Assembly (NCBI RefSeq): GCF_000166775.1
Contig: NC_014720.1
Span: 124,001 to 188,000, forward strand
Direction: 5' to 3'
From: Caldicellulosiruptor kronotskyensis 2002
GTDB taxonomy: Bacteria; Bacillota; Thermoanaerobacteria; Caldicellulosiruptorales; Caldicellulosiruptoraceae
Length of the DNA: 64,000 nucleotides
Position numbers and translations under genes: made by a program. Shown piece by piece: positions 9,347-18,685 of the stretch. The notes below the pieces were generated by a model. The model searched no databases. It was given only the letters and a program-made list of their open reading frames with translations, and was not told the origin of the DNA. Position 1 is the first letter of the stretch, and each line of letters starts with the position of its first letter.

Positions 9347-10354
9347 GTGTATAAAAGCATAAAATATAGAATAACACTTGTGACTTCAATCATATTCATC
9401 GGATTTATAGCTTTAGTGGCATTGGCTTCGAACTTTATATTTAAAGATTTTTTAATGGATTATTACTACCAGCTATTACAAAAAAATGACCAGAGTATAA
9501 CCAATAATTATAAAATTTATGTAACGCTCATAGAAGAGTCTGCAAAACAGATTGGGACAAATAGTAAAGTATTTGAACTGTTAAAAAACAATAATGCAGG
9601 AGGCAATATAACAGAGATTTTAGATGGAATCAAACTCTCTAATACAAGAATATTGGCAGTTGTATTGTATGATACAAATGGAAGATATTATACTTCAAGC
9701 TATGTTGTAGACTATCCAACATTGAGTGAACTTTTAAAGGATAAAAGAATAAAAGAGTTTGTTGCCAATGATAAAAAGCAAAGCTTGTGGTTGATTAGAA
9801 ATAGAGAGCTAGCTCCATACTACAATAATACATATTATAAAAGCACCTATGGAGTTGTAAGTTTTATTTCTAAAATATATGATGAAAATAAAAGACTCTG
9901 TGGATATCTTGTGATTGATATAGACCCTAAATATTTTTACCAGCGGCACTTTGGAGTTTCTGATCATGCTGACATTTCGGTTTATCTTTATGATAAGGAT
10001 ATTGGTCTGCTACCACGCCAGGATGAACAGACTCAGACCCTCTTAAAACTTTCCTCTGTGGTAAAAAACAGAAAAATAGATAGCAAAGCCTTAAAAAAAG
10101 AGAATACATTGGTAAGAATCGACGATAACGCATTACTTGATATGGTTAAAATTTTTGATTCAGGATATATTGTCATTTTATATAACATAAGTGAATTTGG
10201 AAGAGATATTATGACATACACAATCTTTGTAATAATAATTAGTGTGTTATTAATTGGAATGTCATTTTTATCAAGTACCATTTTGACTCAGACAATCTAC
10301 AAGCCTCTGATCAACTTGGTTAGCAAAATAAGAAATTACAATTATAATAATTAA
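9347..10354 (+). pseudogene. Truncated membrane sensor: extracellular sensory module without a kinase or DNA-binding output
   Basis: The 335-residue frame starts at GTG 9347. It has a transmembrane helix (about 10-33), a roughly 245-residue extracytoplasmic region resembling the dCache-like sensors of YesM kinases and YtdP-type AraC regulators, and a second transmembrane helix (about 283-308). It then stops after some 25 cytoplasmic residues, just where a HAMP or linker would begin. No HisKA, HATPase or HTH coding continues in any frame, because the opposite-strand kinase gene ends 2 nt away. I interpret it as the 5' remnant of a kinase or AraC sensor gene cut by a deletion. It has no internal stops, so expression as a membrane protein is possible. 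Confidence 0.6.
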
Positions 10355-10356
10355 AA

Positions 10357-12090
10357 TTATTCATTTCTGGCTTTTACTTTAATCAAAATGGTTGTACCTT
10401 TGTTTTTTTCACTTGAAATAAACAAACCATATTCTTTACCATATTCAATTTTAAGTCTTTCATCGACGTTTTTTAGTCCATAACCACCTTTACCGTTTTT
10501 GCTTAAATTATCTAATTCAGAAGGGTCAAATCCTACTCCATTGTCTGAAACTTCAATATGCAAATCCTCATTAACTAACATGCTTTTTACAACGATAAGA
10601 CCTTTTTCTTTCTTAGGCAAGATTCCATGTTTTATGGAGTTTTCCACAAGCGGCTGTACAGTAAATTTGAGAATCTTCATGTCCGTTGTTTCAGGAGCAA
10701 TTTCAAACTCAATGTCAAACTTATTAGGAAATCTAATCTTTTCGATAGCAACAAAATTTTTTACAAGCTCTATTTCATCAGATAATCGTATGTACTTTTC
10801 ACCTCTATGCAAACTTATACGATAGAACTTGGCTAAAGCCATAACAATATTTTCAATTTCAGGCTGTTTTTTGATTTTAGCAATCCAAGCTATAGCGTCA
10901 AGTGTATTATAAAGAAAATGGGGGTTTATTTGCGATTGTAATGCTATCAGTTCAAGCTCTCTTTGCTTTTCCATATCATGATTGATTGTTTCAACTAAGT
11001 TACTTATTCGTTTGGTCATTTCCTCAAATGCAAGTTCTAACTCCCATATCTCATCGTGTAAGTTTTTATATATGTAGGGCTTAACATTTTTTGTTTGACC
11101 TATAGAATTAATTCTATTTAATAAAAATCTAATGGGATTGGTCAATGAAGAAGCAGCCTTGATTGCTATCACAACACATAATATTAATGTAAAAAATACA
11201 AGCCATATTATTATAATATTTATCTTGGTAAGCTGATTTTTTAAATTAGATAGTGGAAGCAAACTTATAATAAACCATTTGCAATTAAGACGTTCAAGAT
11301 TTTCGCTGGGTTTGCTGATTGCTACAAGAAATTGCCCCTCGTTTATTGTTCTCAATGAGTAACTAAATTCTTTTTTGGCATCAGAAAGCCAGTTTTCAAA
11401 AATGATATTCCCCACATACTTACTTTCAGGATGGCTGATGATTTTGTTCTGCTGATCTATAACAAGGGTAGAAACAATATCCGATGACTTGCTTTTGTTA
11501 CATATAATGGCTATACTGTTTTCGTCAATTAGCATCAGAAGATAGCCCAAATATTGACCGGTATAAAAATTATAATATCTTTTTCCAAGAACTATATAGT
11601 TGTTTCCATTATCTTTTACTATAGGACCCCATACGAATAAGTTTCTTCTATCTTCTATATGAGAAAGTAACTCTTTTGTGATGAATAAAGAAGGGTTTAC
11701 CTTGGTGTTAAAGTTAAATACTTCGCCTTTCTTGGTTACAATTACAATATCACCAATATAATCGTTTATTCCCATAGTGTTTAAATATGTTGTTAATTTT
11801 TTTTCTTTTTCGTTGTACGATAAATTAGTATTAGATAAGAGATCATATATGTCTTGATTTTGAAGTAGTCTTACCGACGTAAGGTTTATGTTGGTAAGAA
11901 GCAAGTAAATGCCCTCCTGAATATCACTGTGAATATCTTTGAGGTGCTTGTAGTAGTATTTTTGTATTATAAATTCACTGAATACTCTCGAAAAATATAT
12001 TATAGTAAATGTAAAAATCACTATACCTAAGACTAAAAAGAAAGTGATTCTGCTTTTGAGCTTAAATCTTCGTAAAAAGTTAGTATTCAT
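10357..12090 (-). CDS. YesM-type sensor histidine kinase
   Basis: This membrane histidine kinase of 577 residues belongs to the LytS/YesM group. It has a TM helix (about 13-35), an extracellular sensor domain, a second TM (about 285-310), a HAMP-like region, and a His_kinase domain with QINPHFLYN, where His391 is the phosphoacceptor. A HATPase domain follows with N-box VENSIKHG and the glycine boxes DNGVGFD and GKGGYGL. Its ATG lies inside the 3' end of the response-regulator gene (11-bp overlap, 12080-12090), so the pair forms an operon with the regulator first. Family precedent is sensing of extracellular oligosaccharides. The neighbouring GH87 cluster or the amino-sugar importer upstream could be the target. 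Confidence 0.9.
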   Translation of the reverse strand: MNTNFLRRFKLKSRITFFLVLGIVIFTFTIIYFSRVFSEFIIQKYYYKHLKDIHSDIQEGIYLLLTNINLTSVRLLQNQDIYDLLSNTNLSYNEKEKKLTTYLNTMGINDYIGDIVIVTKKGEVFNFNTKVNPSLFITKELLSHIEDRRNLFVWGPIVKDNGNNYIVLGKRYYNFYTGQYLGYLLMLIDENSIAIICNKSKSSDIVSTLVIDQQNKIISHPESKYVGNIIFENWLSDAKKEFSYSLRTINEGQFLVAISKPSENLERLNCKWFIISLLPLSNLKNQLTKINIIIIWLVFFTLILCVVIAIKAASSLTNPIRFLLNRINSIGQTKNVKPYIYKNLHDEIWELELAFEEMTKRISNLVETINHDMEKQRELELIALQSQINPHFLYNTLDAIAWIAKIKKQPEIENIVMALAKFYRISLHRGEKYIRLSDEIELVKNFVAIEKIRFPNKFDIEFEIAPETTDMKILKFTVQPLVENSIKHGILPKKEKGLIVVKSMLVNEDLHIEVSDNGVGFDPSELDNLSKNGKGGYGLKNVDERLKIEYGKEYGLFISSEKNKGTTILIKVKARNE

Positions 12091-13369
12091 CTTTTAATTC
12101 ACCTGCAAAAGTATGATAATCTACAAATTCTTTTGGAGTATATCCCGTATACTTTTTGAATAACTGACTAAAATATTTAGCATCTTGGTATCCCACTTTT
12201 TCTGCAATCTCATAGACTTTTAGGTTTGTTGATAAAAGCAATTCCTTTGCTTTGGTAATTCTGTATTCAACAAGGCAATCATAAAATGTTTTTCCCAGTT
12301 CATCTTTAAACAAGTGTATCAAGTGGGAAGTGCTGATATGAAGTTTATTTGCTACTTCATCAATGGTGATATCTCTGTTATAGTTTTCAACAATCATTTT
12401 TAGAGCATCTTTGACTTCTTTTCTGATACCGATTAAATCTTTGTCGCGTGCACAGCCAATTATATTTAGCTCTGGCAAAGGAGAATAATTTGAAGCAAAT
12501 GTAGCTTCTCTATAAGCTTTAAATATATTATCCCATAGGTGTACATCACTTATTCCCACTGCAACAGTAAAATTATCATTTTGAAATTTTCTATTAATTT
12601 TTCTCATCAAATAACATAATTCGTTTTTAAGCTGTTCATAAAGAGTATCTGTGTCACCATCAAGACCAATTATTATAACAAATTCATCCTCGTCTTTTTC
12701 CAGACAAATGCCACTATTTGAAATGCGTGCAAATACATTGTTTAACATTTGATTAGTTATGTAATCTTTTAGCATGTACAAATGTTCGTTTGTAGTTAAA
12801 GCAGTCTTATCATAATTTGAAATTCTTATAGTTATTACTACTATATTGTTTGAATCAATTTTAAAATAAGAAAGTGTTTCTTTAATGGATTGGCTATCTA
12901 AAACCTTTCCATATACAATTTCTCTCAGCAAACCAAGTTTTAAAGCCGAAATATTGTTTTTGAAGCTGTTGTAAGAGTCAATAAAATTTCTTTCACTTTC
13001 TATTTTCTTAATTACCTTCTGGATTGTTTCGATAAGTTCATTGTTATCAATGGGCTTTAGAATATAGTTTGTTGCACCATACTTTATTGCTGCTCTTGCG
13101 TACTCAAAATGGTCATACGCACTTATTACTATCAGGTGAGAATTAATTTCATTTTCTCTTAATTTTTTCATAAATTCGACACCATCTAATATAGGCATTC
13201 TAATATCAGTAATGATAATATCAGGATTGAGGATTTTTGCAAGATTTAAAGCATCTTCTCCATTTTCAGCTTCTCCAACTATTTCTATTTGATATTTAGC
13301 CCAATCAATGGTTTGCTTAATTCCTTCTTTGACATAGTACTCATCATCCACAATCATCATTTTGTACAT
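12080..13369 (-). CDS. YesN-type response regulator with AraC HTH
   Basis: The 429-residue regulator has an N-terminal receiver domain (1-120) with acidic pocket Asp8/Asp9, phosphoacceptor Asp55 in TDIRMP, and a KPI lysine motif. A middle region (about 130-315) of the kind found in YesN proteins follows, then a C-terminal AraC double HTH (about 320-425) with the typical KYFSQLFKKYTGYTPKEF ending. It is divergent from the binding-protein gene at 13553 across 183 bp, which suggests that it controls that importer as well as its partner kinase's operon. Phosphorylation by the kinase encoded immediately downstream is inferred from the 11-bp gene overlap. Confidence 0.9.
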   Translation of the reverse strand: MYKMMIVDDEYYVKEGIKQTIDWAKYQIEIVGEAENGEDALNLAKILNPDIIITDIRMPILDGVEFMKKLRENEINSHLIVISAYDHFEYARAAIKYGATNYILKPIDNNELIETIQKVIKKIESERNFIDSYNSFKNNISALKLGLLREIVYGKVLDSQSIKETLSYFKIDSNNIVVITIRISNYDKTALTTNEHLYMLKDYITNQMLNNVFARISNSGICLEKDEDEFVIIIGLDGDTDTLYEQLKNELCYLMRKINRKFQNDNFTVAVGISDVHLWDNIFKAYREATFASNYSPLPELNIIGCARDKDLIGIRKEVKDALKMIVENYNRDITIDEVANKLHISTSHLIHLFKDELGKTFYDCLVEYRITKAKELLLSTNLKVYEIAEKVGYQDAKYFSQLFKKYTGYTPKEFVDYHTFAGELKDEY

Positions 13370-13552
13370 CTTAAATCACCCAATTAATATTTTACCACAA
13401 ACAATGTGCTGTTTTAATGAAAAGTTGAAAACTTGCACGCGCCAAAAAAGTTAAACTCAAAACAAGATATTCAGATTTTAAAATAATGTTTTTTGATTTA
13501 TTATAATAACAAACAATTCACAAAATCAAATTGATAAAAGGAGGTATTTTCA
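13370..13552. promoter_or_regulatory. Divergent intergenic regulatory region with an inverted repeat
   Basis: This 183-bp AT-rich gap separates the response regulator (-) from the importer (+). It contains the inverted repeat AAGTT-GAA-AACTT at 13422-13434, directly followed by a short GC-rich patch. A TATAAT occurs at 13502-13507 on the + strand, about 50 nt before the GTG start, with only a weak A/T-rich -35. AAAGGAGG precedes the GTG. The inverted repeat is a candidate operator but is short enough to be chance. Confidence 0.4.
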
Positions 13553-14833
13553 GTGAAAAATTTTAAAAAGATTTTAGGGCTTATTGTTTTGGTTGTATTT
13601 ATGGTAAGCATAGTGGGAATGTATGGCAACACTGGTGTAGACGCAAAGACTACCGAAAAGGTTAAAATCAGGGCAGTGACATATTTCACTGGTGCAGATC
13701 CATGGACAAACACATGGAAAGAGGCTATTAAAGATTTTATGGCTAAAAATCCAAATGTTGAAATTGTTGACGAAGCAACTCCCGCTGCAAATGATGCTAT
13801 TAGAACCAAGATTAAAACAGATTTTGCTTCAGGCAATGAACCGGATGTAACATTCTTCTTTGTAGGTGCAGACGCAGAACCACTACTAAAGTCTGGCAAA
13901 GTATTTATATGGGATGACGAATTAAAGAAAGATACAAAATGGAGCAGCAACATTTACAAAAGTGCGCTTGCATTTACAACTTACAATGGTCCAATCAAAG
14001 AATACAAGGGAAAAGTATATGCAATACCAACCATAGGCTTTTATGAAGGATTATATGTAAATGTCGACTTATTTAATAAATATAATCTTCCACTTCCAAC
14101 TGATTGGGATAAGTTTATTAAAGCAGTTAACACATTCAAATCAAAGGGTATAATTCCAATAGCAGGTTCCATACTTGAATCATATTACTTGATTGAAACA
14201 TTTATCCTTTCTGCTGGTGGACCGCAGGGACACAATACCCCGTTCCATCCGAGTTGGGAAAAAGGGTTAAATATAATAAAAGACCTATACAAGATGGGAG
14301 CATTTCCAAAAGATGCATTGACGCTTCAAGATGCTCAGGCACAGGCACTGTTTGCAGACAAGAAAGCAGCAATGATGATAAATGGTTCGTGGTGTGTAGG
14401 TGGCTTGAAAGATAAGGTTAACACAAAAATAATGCCAGTTCCAGTTGTTCCTGGTGGCAAAGCGCATCCAACTGACATAATCGGTGGATTTGGTTCTGGA
14501 TGGTATGTAAGCAAAGATTTGAACAAAAAGAAGAATGGCTGGCCAGTAAAATTTGTAAAATATATAACATCTCCTGAAGTTGAGGCTAAATTTATTGCAG
14601 TTGGTGGTGTTCCAGCAATTAAATGTAAGGTTCCAAATGTTACTCCAGTTGCACAGAGCGGTTATGATATGATGGCAAAAGCTAATTCTGTTTCGATGCC
14701 AATTGATGCTCAGATATTACCAGAGGCATTTACAAAGATTAGAACAGATTTGGCATATGTTGTAACAGGTAAGAAAACAGCAAAGCATCTTTTGGCTGAA
14801 GCTAAGAAGATTCAAGATAGTGTAAAGAAATAG
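13553..14833 (+). CDS. ABC sugar importer, extracellular solute-binding protein
   Basis: The 426-residue protein is of the MalE/family-1 solute-binding type. A hydrophobic signal sequence (about 6-26) is followed by a periplasmic-binding-protein fold. It carries the usual DPWTNTW and NEPDVTF segments near the N-terminus and MMINGSW near the hinge region. The start is GTG after AAAGGAGG. The signal region contains no cysteine, so the standard Gram-positive lipobox is absent. Two permease genes follow, and no ATPase gene is nearby, so a shared MsmX-type ATPase is likely. Genes downstream process GlcNAc sugars, so chitobiose or related oligosaccharides are the likely cargo. This is inferred from context. 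Confidence 0.85.
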   Translation: MKNFKKILGLIVLVVFMVSIVGMYGNTGVDAKTTEKVKIRAVTYFTGADPWTNTWKEAIKDFMAKNPNVEIVDEATPAANDAIRTKIKTDFASGNEPDVTFFFVGADAEPLLKSGKVFIWDDELKKDTKWSSNIYKSALAFTTYNGPIKEYKGKVYAIPTIGFYEGLYVNVDLFNKYNLPLPTDWDKFIKAVNTFKSKGIIPIAGSILESYYLIETFILSAGGPQGHNTPFHPSWEKGLNIIKDLYKMGAFPKDALTLQDAQAQALFADKKAAMMINGSWCVGGLKDKVNTKIMPVPVVPGGKAHPTDIIGGFGSGWYVSKDLNKKKNGWPVKFVKYITSPEVEAKFIAVGGVPAIKCKVPNVTPVAQSGYDMMAKANSVSMPIDAQILPEAFTKIRTDLAYVVTGKKTAKHLLAEAKKIQDSVKK

Positions 14834-14850
14834 TTATTAACAGGATTGGA

Positions 14851-14888
14851 GATTAGGGAGATTAGCCTTCGGGCTAATCTCCCTAATC
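14851..14888 (+). other. Intercistronic hairpin with UUCG loop between binding-protein and permease genes
   Basis: A perfect 17-bp stem (14851-14867 with 14872-14888) closes on the very stable TTCG tetraloop. No T-run follows on the + strand. It therefore looks less like a full terminator than like an mRNA-stabilising or partial-termination element that keeps binding-protein mRNA in excess over permease mRNA. Confidence 0.75.
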
Positions 14889-14946
14889 ATTCAAAAAAAT
14901 AATAAAGAAATTACATAAAATTTTAAATAGGGGAGAAGGATTAGAA

Positions 14947-15819
14947 ATGCAAATACTAAAAAATAAAAAATATGCAATTGGGCTACTGCTACCTGCACTA
15001 TTGTTGGTTAGTGTCTTTATATACTACCCTTTGTTTGCCACTTTTTATTACAGTTTTTTTGACTGGCGAGATTTTTCTAACTATAAGACCTTTGTAGGAC
15101 TTAATAACTATGTGCAGATGATTCAAGATTATGCTGTAAGAAAGGCACTTGTAAACACCTTCATTATGATGGTATGTGTAATTGTATTTCAGGTTGGGAT
15201 TGCTCTTGTTTTGGCTTTGATAGTAGATAGCATAAAAGCAGGATATAAGTTTTTCAGAACAGTTTTCTTTTTTCCTGTTGTAATTTCTGGTACTGCAATA
15301 GGATTGATGTTTTATTTAGCATATGCATATGACTATGGACTTTTAAATGCTATTATGACTGCTTTTGGAGGACAGAAAAAAGTTTGGGTTACGGAAAATT
15401 CAGCTTTAATTATGGTTTTAATACCAGTAATTTGGCAATATGTTGGATTTTATTTTGTTATCTTTCTTGCAGCTCTTTCTAAAGTTCCTCACGATATATA
15501 TGAGTCGGCTTTGATTGATGGAATAACAGGGATAAAGAAAGCTATTTATATAACAATTCCACTTATATGGGATGTAATTACGGTTTGTATATCACTTGCA
15601 ATTGTTGGTACATTTAAGGTATTCGACATAGTGTATGTTATTACTGGTGGTGGTCCTATGGATGCAAGTCAGGTTTTAGGTACTTATTTATATAAGATTG
15701 CCTTTACAGGTCAGAATCAGGGTTATGCTTCTGCAATTGGCGTATTAATAATAGTTCTTGGTATAATTTTGTCAACAATTTCCAATAAACTAACAGAAAG
15801 AGAAACAATAACCTATTAG
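14947..15819 (+). CDS. ABC sugar importer permease (MalF/UgpA type)
   Basis: The 290-residue integral membrane protein has six predicted hydrophobic helices, starting at about 12-32. The EAA loop signature YESALIDGIT, which contacts the ATPase, is in the cytoplasmic loop at about 189-198. It is the first of a permease pair, and the next gene begins about 20 nt after its stop. The start ATG lies behind GGGGAGAAGG. With the binding protein upstream it forms a CUT1-family importer for di- or oligosaccharides. Cargo is inferred from the downstream amino-sugar genes. Confidence 0.9.
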   Translation: MQILKNKKYAIGLLLPALLLVSVFIYYPLFATFYYSFFDWRDFSNYKTFVGLNNYVQMIQDYAVRKALVNTFIMMVCVIVFQVGIALVLALIVDSIKAGYKFFRTVFFFPVVISGTAIGLMFYLAYAYDYGLLNAIMTAFGGQKKVWVTENSALIMVLIPVIWQYVGFYFVIFLAALSKVPHDIYESALIDGITGIKKAIYITIPLIWDVITVCISLAIVGTFKVFDIVYVITGGGPMDASQVLGTYLYKIAFTGQNQGYASAIGVLIIVLGIILSTISNKLTERETITY

Positions 15820-15839
15820 AAATGAAAGGGGATTATAAA

Positions 15840-16685
15840 ATGAGTGGAATGACTAAAAAGTTTAGTTTTGTTGACGTGATTAAATATCTCATTCTTATTT
15901 TGTGGGCGTGTACAACTGTATTACCACTTTTATGGGTTTTGAATAATTCATTTAAGGAGAGCAATGAAATTCTTCTAAATCCAATGAAATTACCATCAAA
16001 GCTTTCATTTTTCAACTACAGTCAATTGATAAGTTATGGAAATATGAATATATTTAGAGGATTTCTCAACAGCTTAATTATTTCAGGAAGTGTAGTCTTG
16101 TTGGTTTTACTTTTTGGCGGTTTTGCTGCATATGTCATTGCAAGATTTGATTTCAAGTTAACTGGAATTGTAAAGATTTTTTTTACTGGTGCCATGTTAG
16201 TACCAGCATTTTCAATAGTAATTCCTTCTTTGGTCATATTAAGAAAATTGGGTTTAAATGGTAGTTACTTGGCACTTATTCTTCCCCAGACAGCCGGACT
16301 TTTGCCTTTTGCAACTTTGACTTTAGCAGGATTTATGAAAACCTTGCCAGTCGAACTTGAAGAGGCAGCTATAATAGATGGTGCTGGTGTTCTTAGAATA
16401 TTTTTCAGGATAATTGTTCCTTTATCTATTCCAGGTTTAGTGACAGCGGCAATTTTTGTTTTTCTGTGGTCTTATAATGATTTATTTATGTCACTCATAT
16501 TCATACCTATTCGAGAAAAGCAACCTATATGTGTACTACTTTCTCTTGTTTCGAGTGTATATGGGACCAATTATGGAGCGATGATGGCAGCTTTAATTAT
16601 TACAGTTTTGCCAGTAATAATATTATATGTATTTTTGCAGGAATATGTAATTAAGGGTATGACAGCAGGCGCAGTAAAGGGTTGA
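15840..16685 (+). CDS. ABC sugar importer permease (MalG/UgpE type)
   Basis: This second CUT1 permease has 281 residues from ATG 15840. I chose this start rather than ATG 15822 because the ribosome-binding site AAAGGGG lies between the two. It has six hydrophobic helices and the EAA loop EEAAIIDGAG. The protein ends AGAVKG, a common end for MalG-type permeases. It partners the permease encoded immediately upstream. Confidence 0.9.
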   Translation: MSGMTKKFSFVDVIKYLILILWACTTVLPLLWVLNNSFKESNEILLNPMKLPSKLSFFNYSQLISYGNMNIFRGFLNSLIISGSVVLLVLLFGGFAAYVIARFDFKLTGIVKIFFTGAMLVPAFSIVIPSLVILRKLGLNGSYLALILPQTAGLLPFATLTLAGFMKTLPVELEEAAIIDGAGVLRIFFRIIVPLSIPGLVTAAIFVFLWSYNDLFMSLIFIPIREKQPICVLLSLVSSVYGTNYGAMMAALIITVLPVIILYVFLQEYVIKGMTAGAVKG

Positions 16686-16748
16686 TTTTTGGCTTGATAA
16701 CAGGTAAACAAAAAGCTTAAAATAATAAGGTAGGAGAGGGATATTGCA

Positions 16749-17786
16749 ATGCACAAAATGTTGAAAGAAATTTATGAACAACCTTCTGTTATTAAAAGAT
16801 GTTATGAAGATAATATTGAGATTATAAGACTTATTACAAAGAATATTAAAGATAGAAATATAAACAATATCATATTTGTTGCAAGGGGTTCGTCTGACAA
16901 TGCAGCAACATTTGGAAGGTATATAATTGAAATATTATCAGGAATTCCAGCAGGACTTGCAGCACCATCGGTGGCATCACTTTATAAAAAGAATCTTCAA
17001 TTGGAGAAAACCTGTGTGATAGGTGTATCTCAATCTGGGCAATCAGAAGATATTTGTAGTTTTTTGGATATGGCAAAAGCAAATGGAGCAATGACCATTG
17101 CTATAACAAACAATCCAAGATCTAAATTATCGCTTATTGCAGAGTATAAATTAAATATGAATGTTGGGATAGAAGAAGCCGTTGCAGCTACCAAAAGTTT
17201 TACTGCAGAAGTAGTGCTTTTGGAGCTTTTTGCAGCGTTTTTGGCAGAAGACGATAAATTGGTTTTTGAACTATCAAATATTGAAAGTATTATAGAAGAT
17301 GCGCTTAACCAGGAGGGATTAATTAAGGAAAATATCGAAAGATTTAGATATATGAACGAATGCTTTATTCTTGGTCGAGGTGTGAGCTTTCCTATAGCAC
17401 TTGAATTTGCCCTAAAAATTCAGGAAACAAGTTATGTGAGGGCAAAAGGATTTTCAACTTCTGATTTTAGACATGGTCCTTTGGCTATGATAGATAAAAA
17501 CATACCTGTGTTTATTGTGGCACCAGTTGATGAGACTATTGAAGATAATATAGAGATTGCAGAAAGATTGACAAAAGAAGGGATTGATATAGTAACCTTT
17601 AGCGATTCGAAAAAACTAAATGAAAAAGCATGTAAATACGTAGATATAAGAAAGGATTTAAATAAATTTATAAAACCTTTGTTTGCAGTACCTCTTGTTC
17701 AGCTTTTTTCATATTACTTATGTGTATTGAAAGGAAATGATCCAGACAAACCACGACATTTAAGTAAGGTGACCATTACAAAGTAG
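16749..17786 (+). CDS. SIS-domain glucosamine-6-phosphate deaminase/isomerase (NagB-II/AgaS-like)
   Basis: The 345-residue cytosolic protein has two tandem SIS domains (about 35-165 and 195-330). This is equivalent to the isomerase half of GlmS without the glutaminase domain. The N-terminus MLKEIYEQP is typical of this group. Sugar-phosphate-binding segments include ARGSSDNA, SQSGQSEDI and the ATKSFTAE stretch. Members deaminate glucosamine-6-P to fructose-6-P or act on related amino-sugar phosphates. Its position directly after the importer, in a cluster with NagA and GH20, supports GlcN6P deamination as the last step of GlcNAc catabolism. A galactosamine-6-P substrate cannot be ruled out. 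Confidence 0.8.
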   Translation: MHKMLKEIYEQPSVIKRCYEDNIEIIRLITKNIKDRNINNIIFVARGSSDNAATFGRYIIEILSGIPAGLAAPSVASLYKKNLQLEKTCVIGVSQSGQSEDICSFLDMAKANGAMTIAITNNPRSKLSLIAEYKLNMNVGIEEAVAATKSFTAEVVLLELFAAFLAEDDKLVFELSNIESIIEDALNQEGLIKENIERFRYMNECFILGRGVSFPIALEFALKIQETSYVRAKGFSTSDFRHGPLAMIDKNIPVFIVAPVDETIEDNIEIAERLTKEGIDIVTFSDSKKLNEKACKYVDIRKDLNKFIKPLFAVPLVQLFSYYLCVLKGNDPDKPRHLSKVTITK

Positions 17787-17790
17787 AGAG

Positions 17791-17824
17791 TCCGCCCTTT
17801 TTGTTCTCCAAGGGCGGATTTATT
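17791..17824 (+). terminator. Rho-independent terminator after the importer-deaminase operon
   Basis: A 9-bp GC-rich stem (17791-17799 with 17810-17818) has a 10-nt loop, followed by TTTATT. It lies 4 nt after the deaminase stop and separates that operon from the response-regulator gene. Confidence 0.8.
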
Positions 17825-17873
17825 AAAACCTAAGAGCTTTAAATGTTTTTAAAAATCAATAGGAGAGGTAAGC

Positions 17874-18662
17874 ATGAAAAAAGTAGTAATAATTGATGAT
17901 GAGGAAATTATAAGAGAAGGTCTGAAAACTTTTGTTAATTGGAAAAAATTAAATTGTGAGGTTGTAGCTTTAGCTGAGAATGGCACTGAGGGATTATACA
18001 TAGTTGAAAAATATAAGCCAGACATTATTATCACTGACATCAGAATGTTTGGCTTAAATGGACTTGAGATGATAAAGGAGATAAAGAAAAAAAATAAAAA
18101 GAGTAAGATTATAATTATCACCGCTTACCGCAACATTGAGTATGCTCAAGAAGCAATTAAACTTGGGGTTTTTCGATTGCTTTTTAAACCAGCAAAAACA
18201 GATGAAATTGAAAAGGCTGTGCAAGAAGCAATTGAGGAGATGGAATATGAAAAAATTGCTGATGATAAAGAAGCTTTAAGACAGTGTGTACTGCAAGTTA
18301 TTAAAACACAAAAAAATGAGGAAGAAGAAAAACCTTTAAGCTTTATAGCAAGCAAGATATTGAGTTACCTTTTGGAAAATTACTACAAAGAGATTTCTTT
18401 GCAGGAGTTGGCAGAAGAATTTTATATCAGTCACTGGCACCTCAGCAAATTGATCAAAAAAGAACTTGGTTTGAACTATACTGACTTAATTAATATTATC
18501 AGGGTTGAGCAAGCAAAAAGACTCTTAGCTATTCCACGCTATCGAGTCAATGAAATTGGGAGTATGGTTGGATACAATGATAACACATATTTTTGCAGAG
18601 TATTTAAGAAGCTAACAGGTATGTCTCCACAAGAATACAGAAATAAATATTTTGCAAATTAG
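17874..18662 (+). CDS. Short response regulator with AraC HTH
   Basis: The 262-residue regulator has a receiver domain (1-120; acidic pair Asp8/Asp9, phosphoacceptor Asp55, lysine in LLFKPA) joined almost directly to an AraC double HTH (about 160-260). It lacks the long middle region of the two other regulators here. In the loop after Asp55 the usual proline of DIRMP is phenylalanine (DIRMFGLNG). It converges with the kinase gene on the other strand, 23 bp away, which is its likely partner. AGGAG lies just before the ATG. Confidence 0.88.
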   Translation: MKKVVIIDDEEIIREGLKTFVNWKKLNCEVVALAENGTEGLYIVEKYKPDIIITDIRMFGLNGLEMIKEIKKKNKKSKIIIITAYRNIEYAQEAIKLGVFRLLFKPAKTDEIEKAVQEAIEEMEYEKIADDKEALRQCVLQVIKTQKNEEEEKPLSFIASKILSYLLENYYKEISLQELAEEFYISHWHLSKLIKKELGLNYTDLINIIRVEQAKRLLAIPRYRVNEIGSMVGYNDNTYFCRVFKKLTGMSPQEYRNKYFAN

Positions 18663-18685
18663 ACTATATATCTTTAATAATATGG

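Noticed and set aside
13422-13434. AAGTT-GAA-AACTT inverted repeat as a firm operator
   Set aside because: It is short and A/T-rich, and I found no second copy before co-regulated genes. It is listed only as part of the intergenic region.
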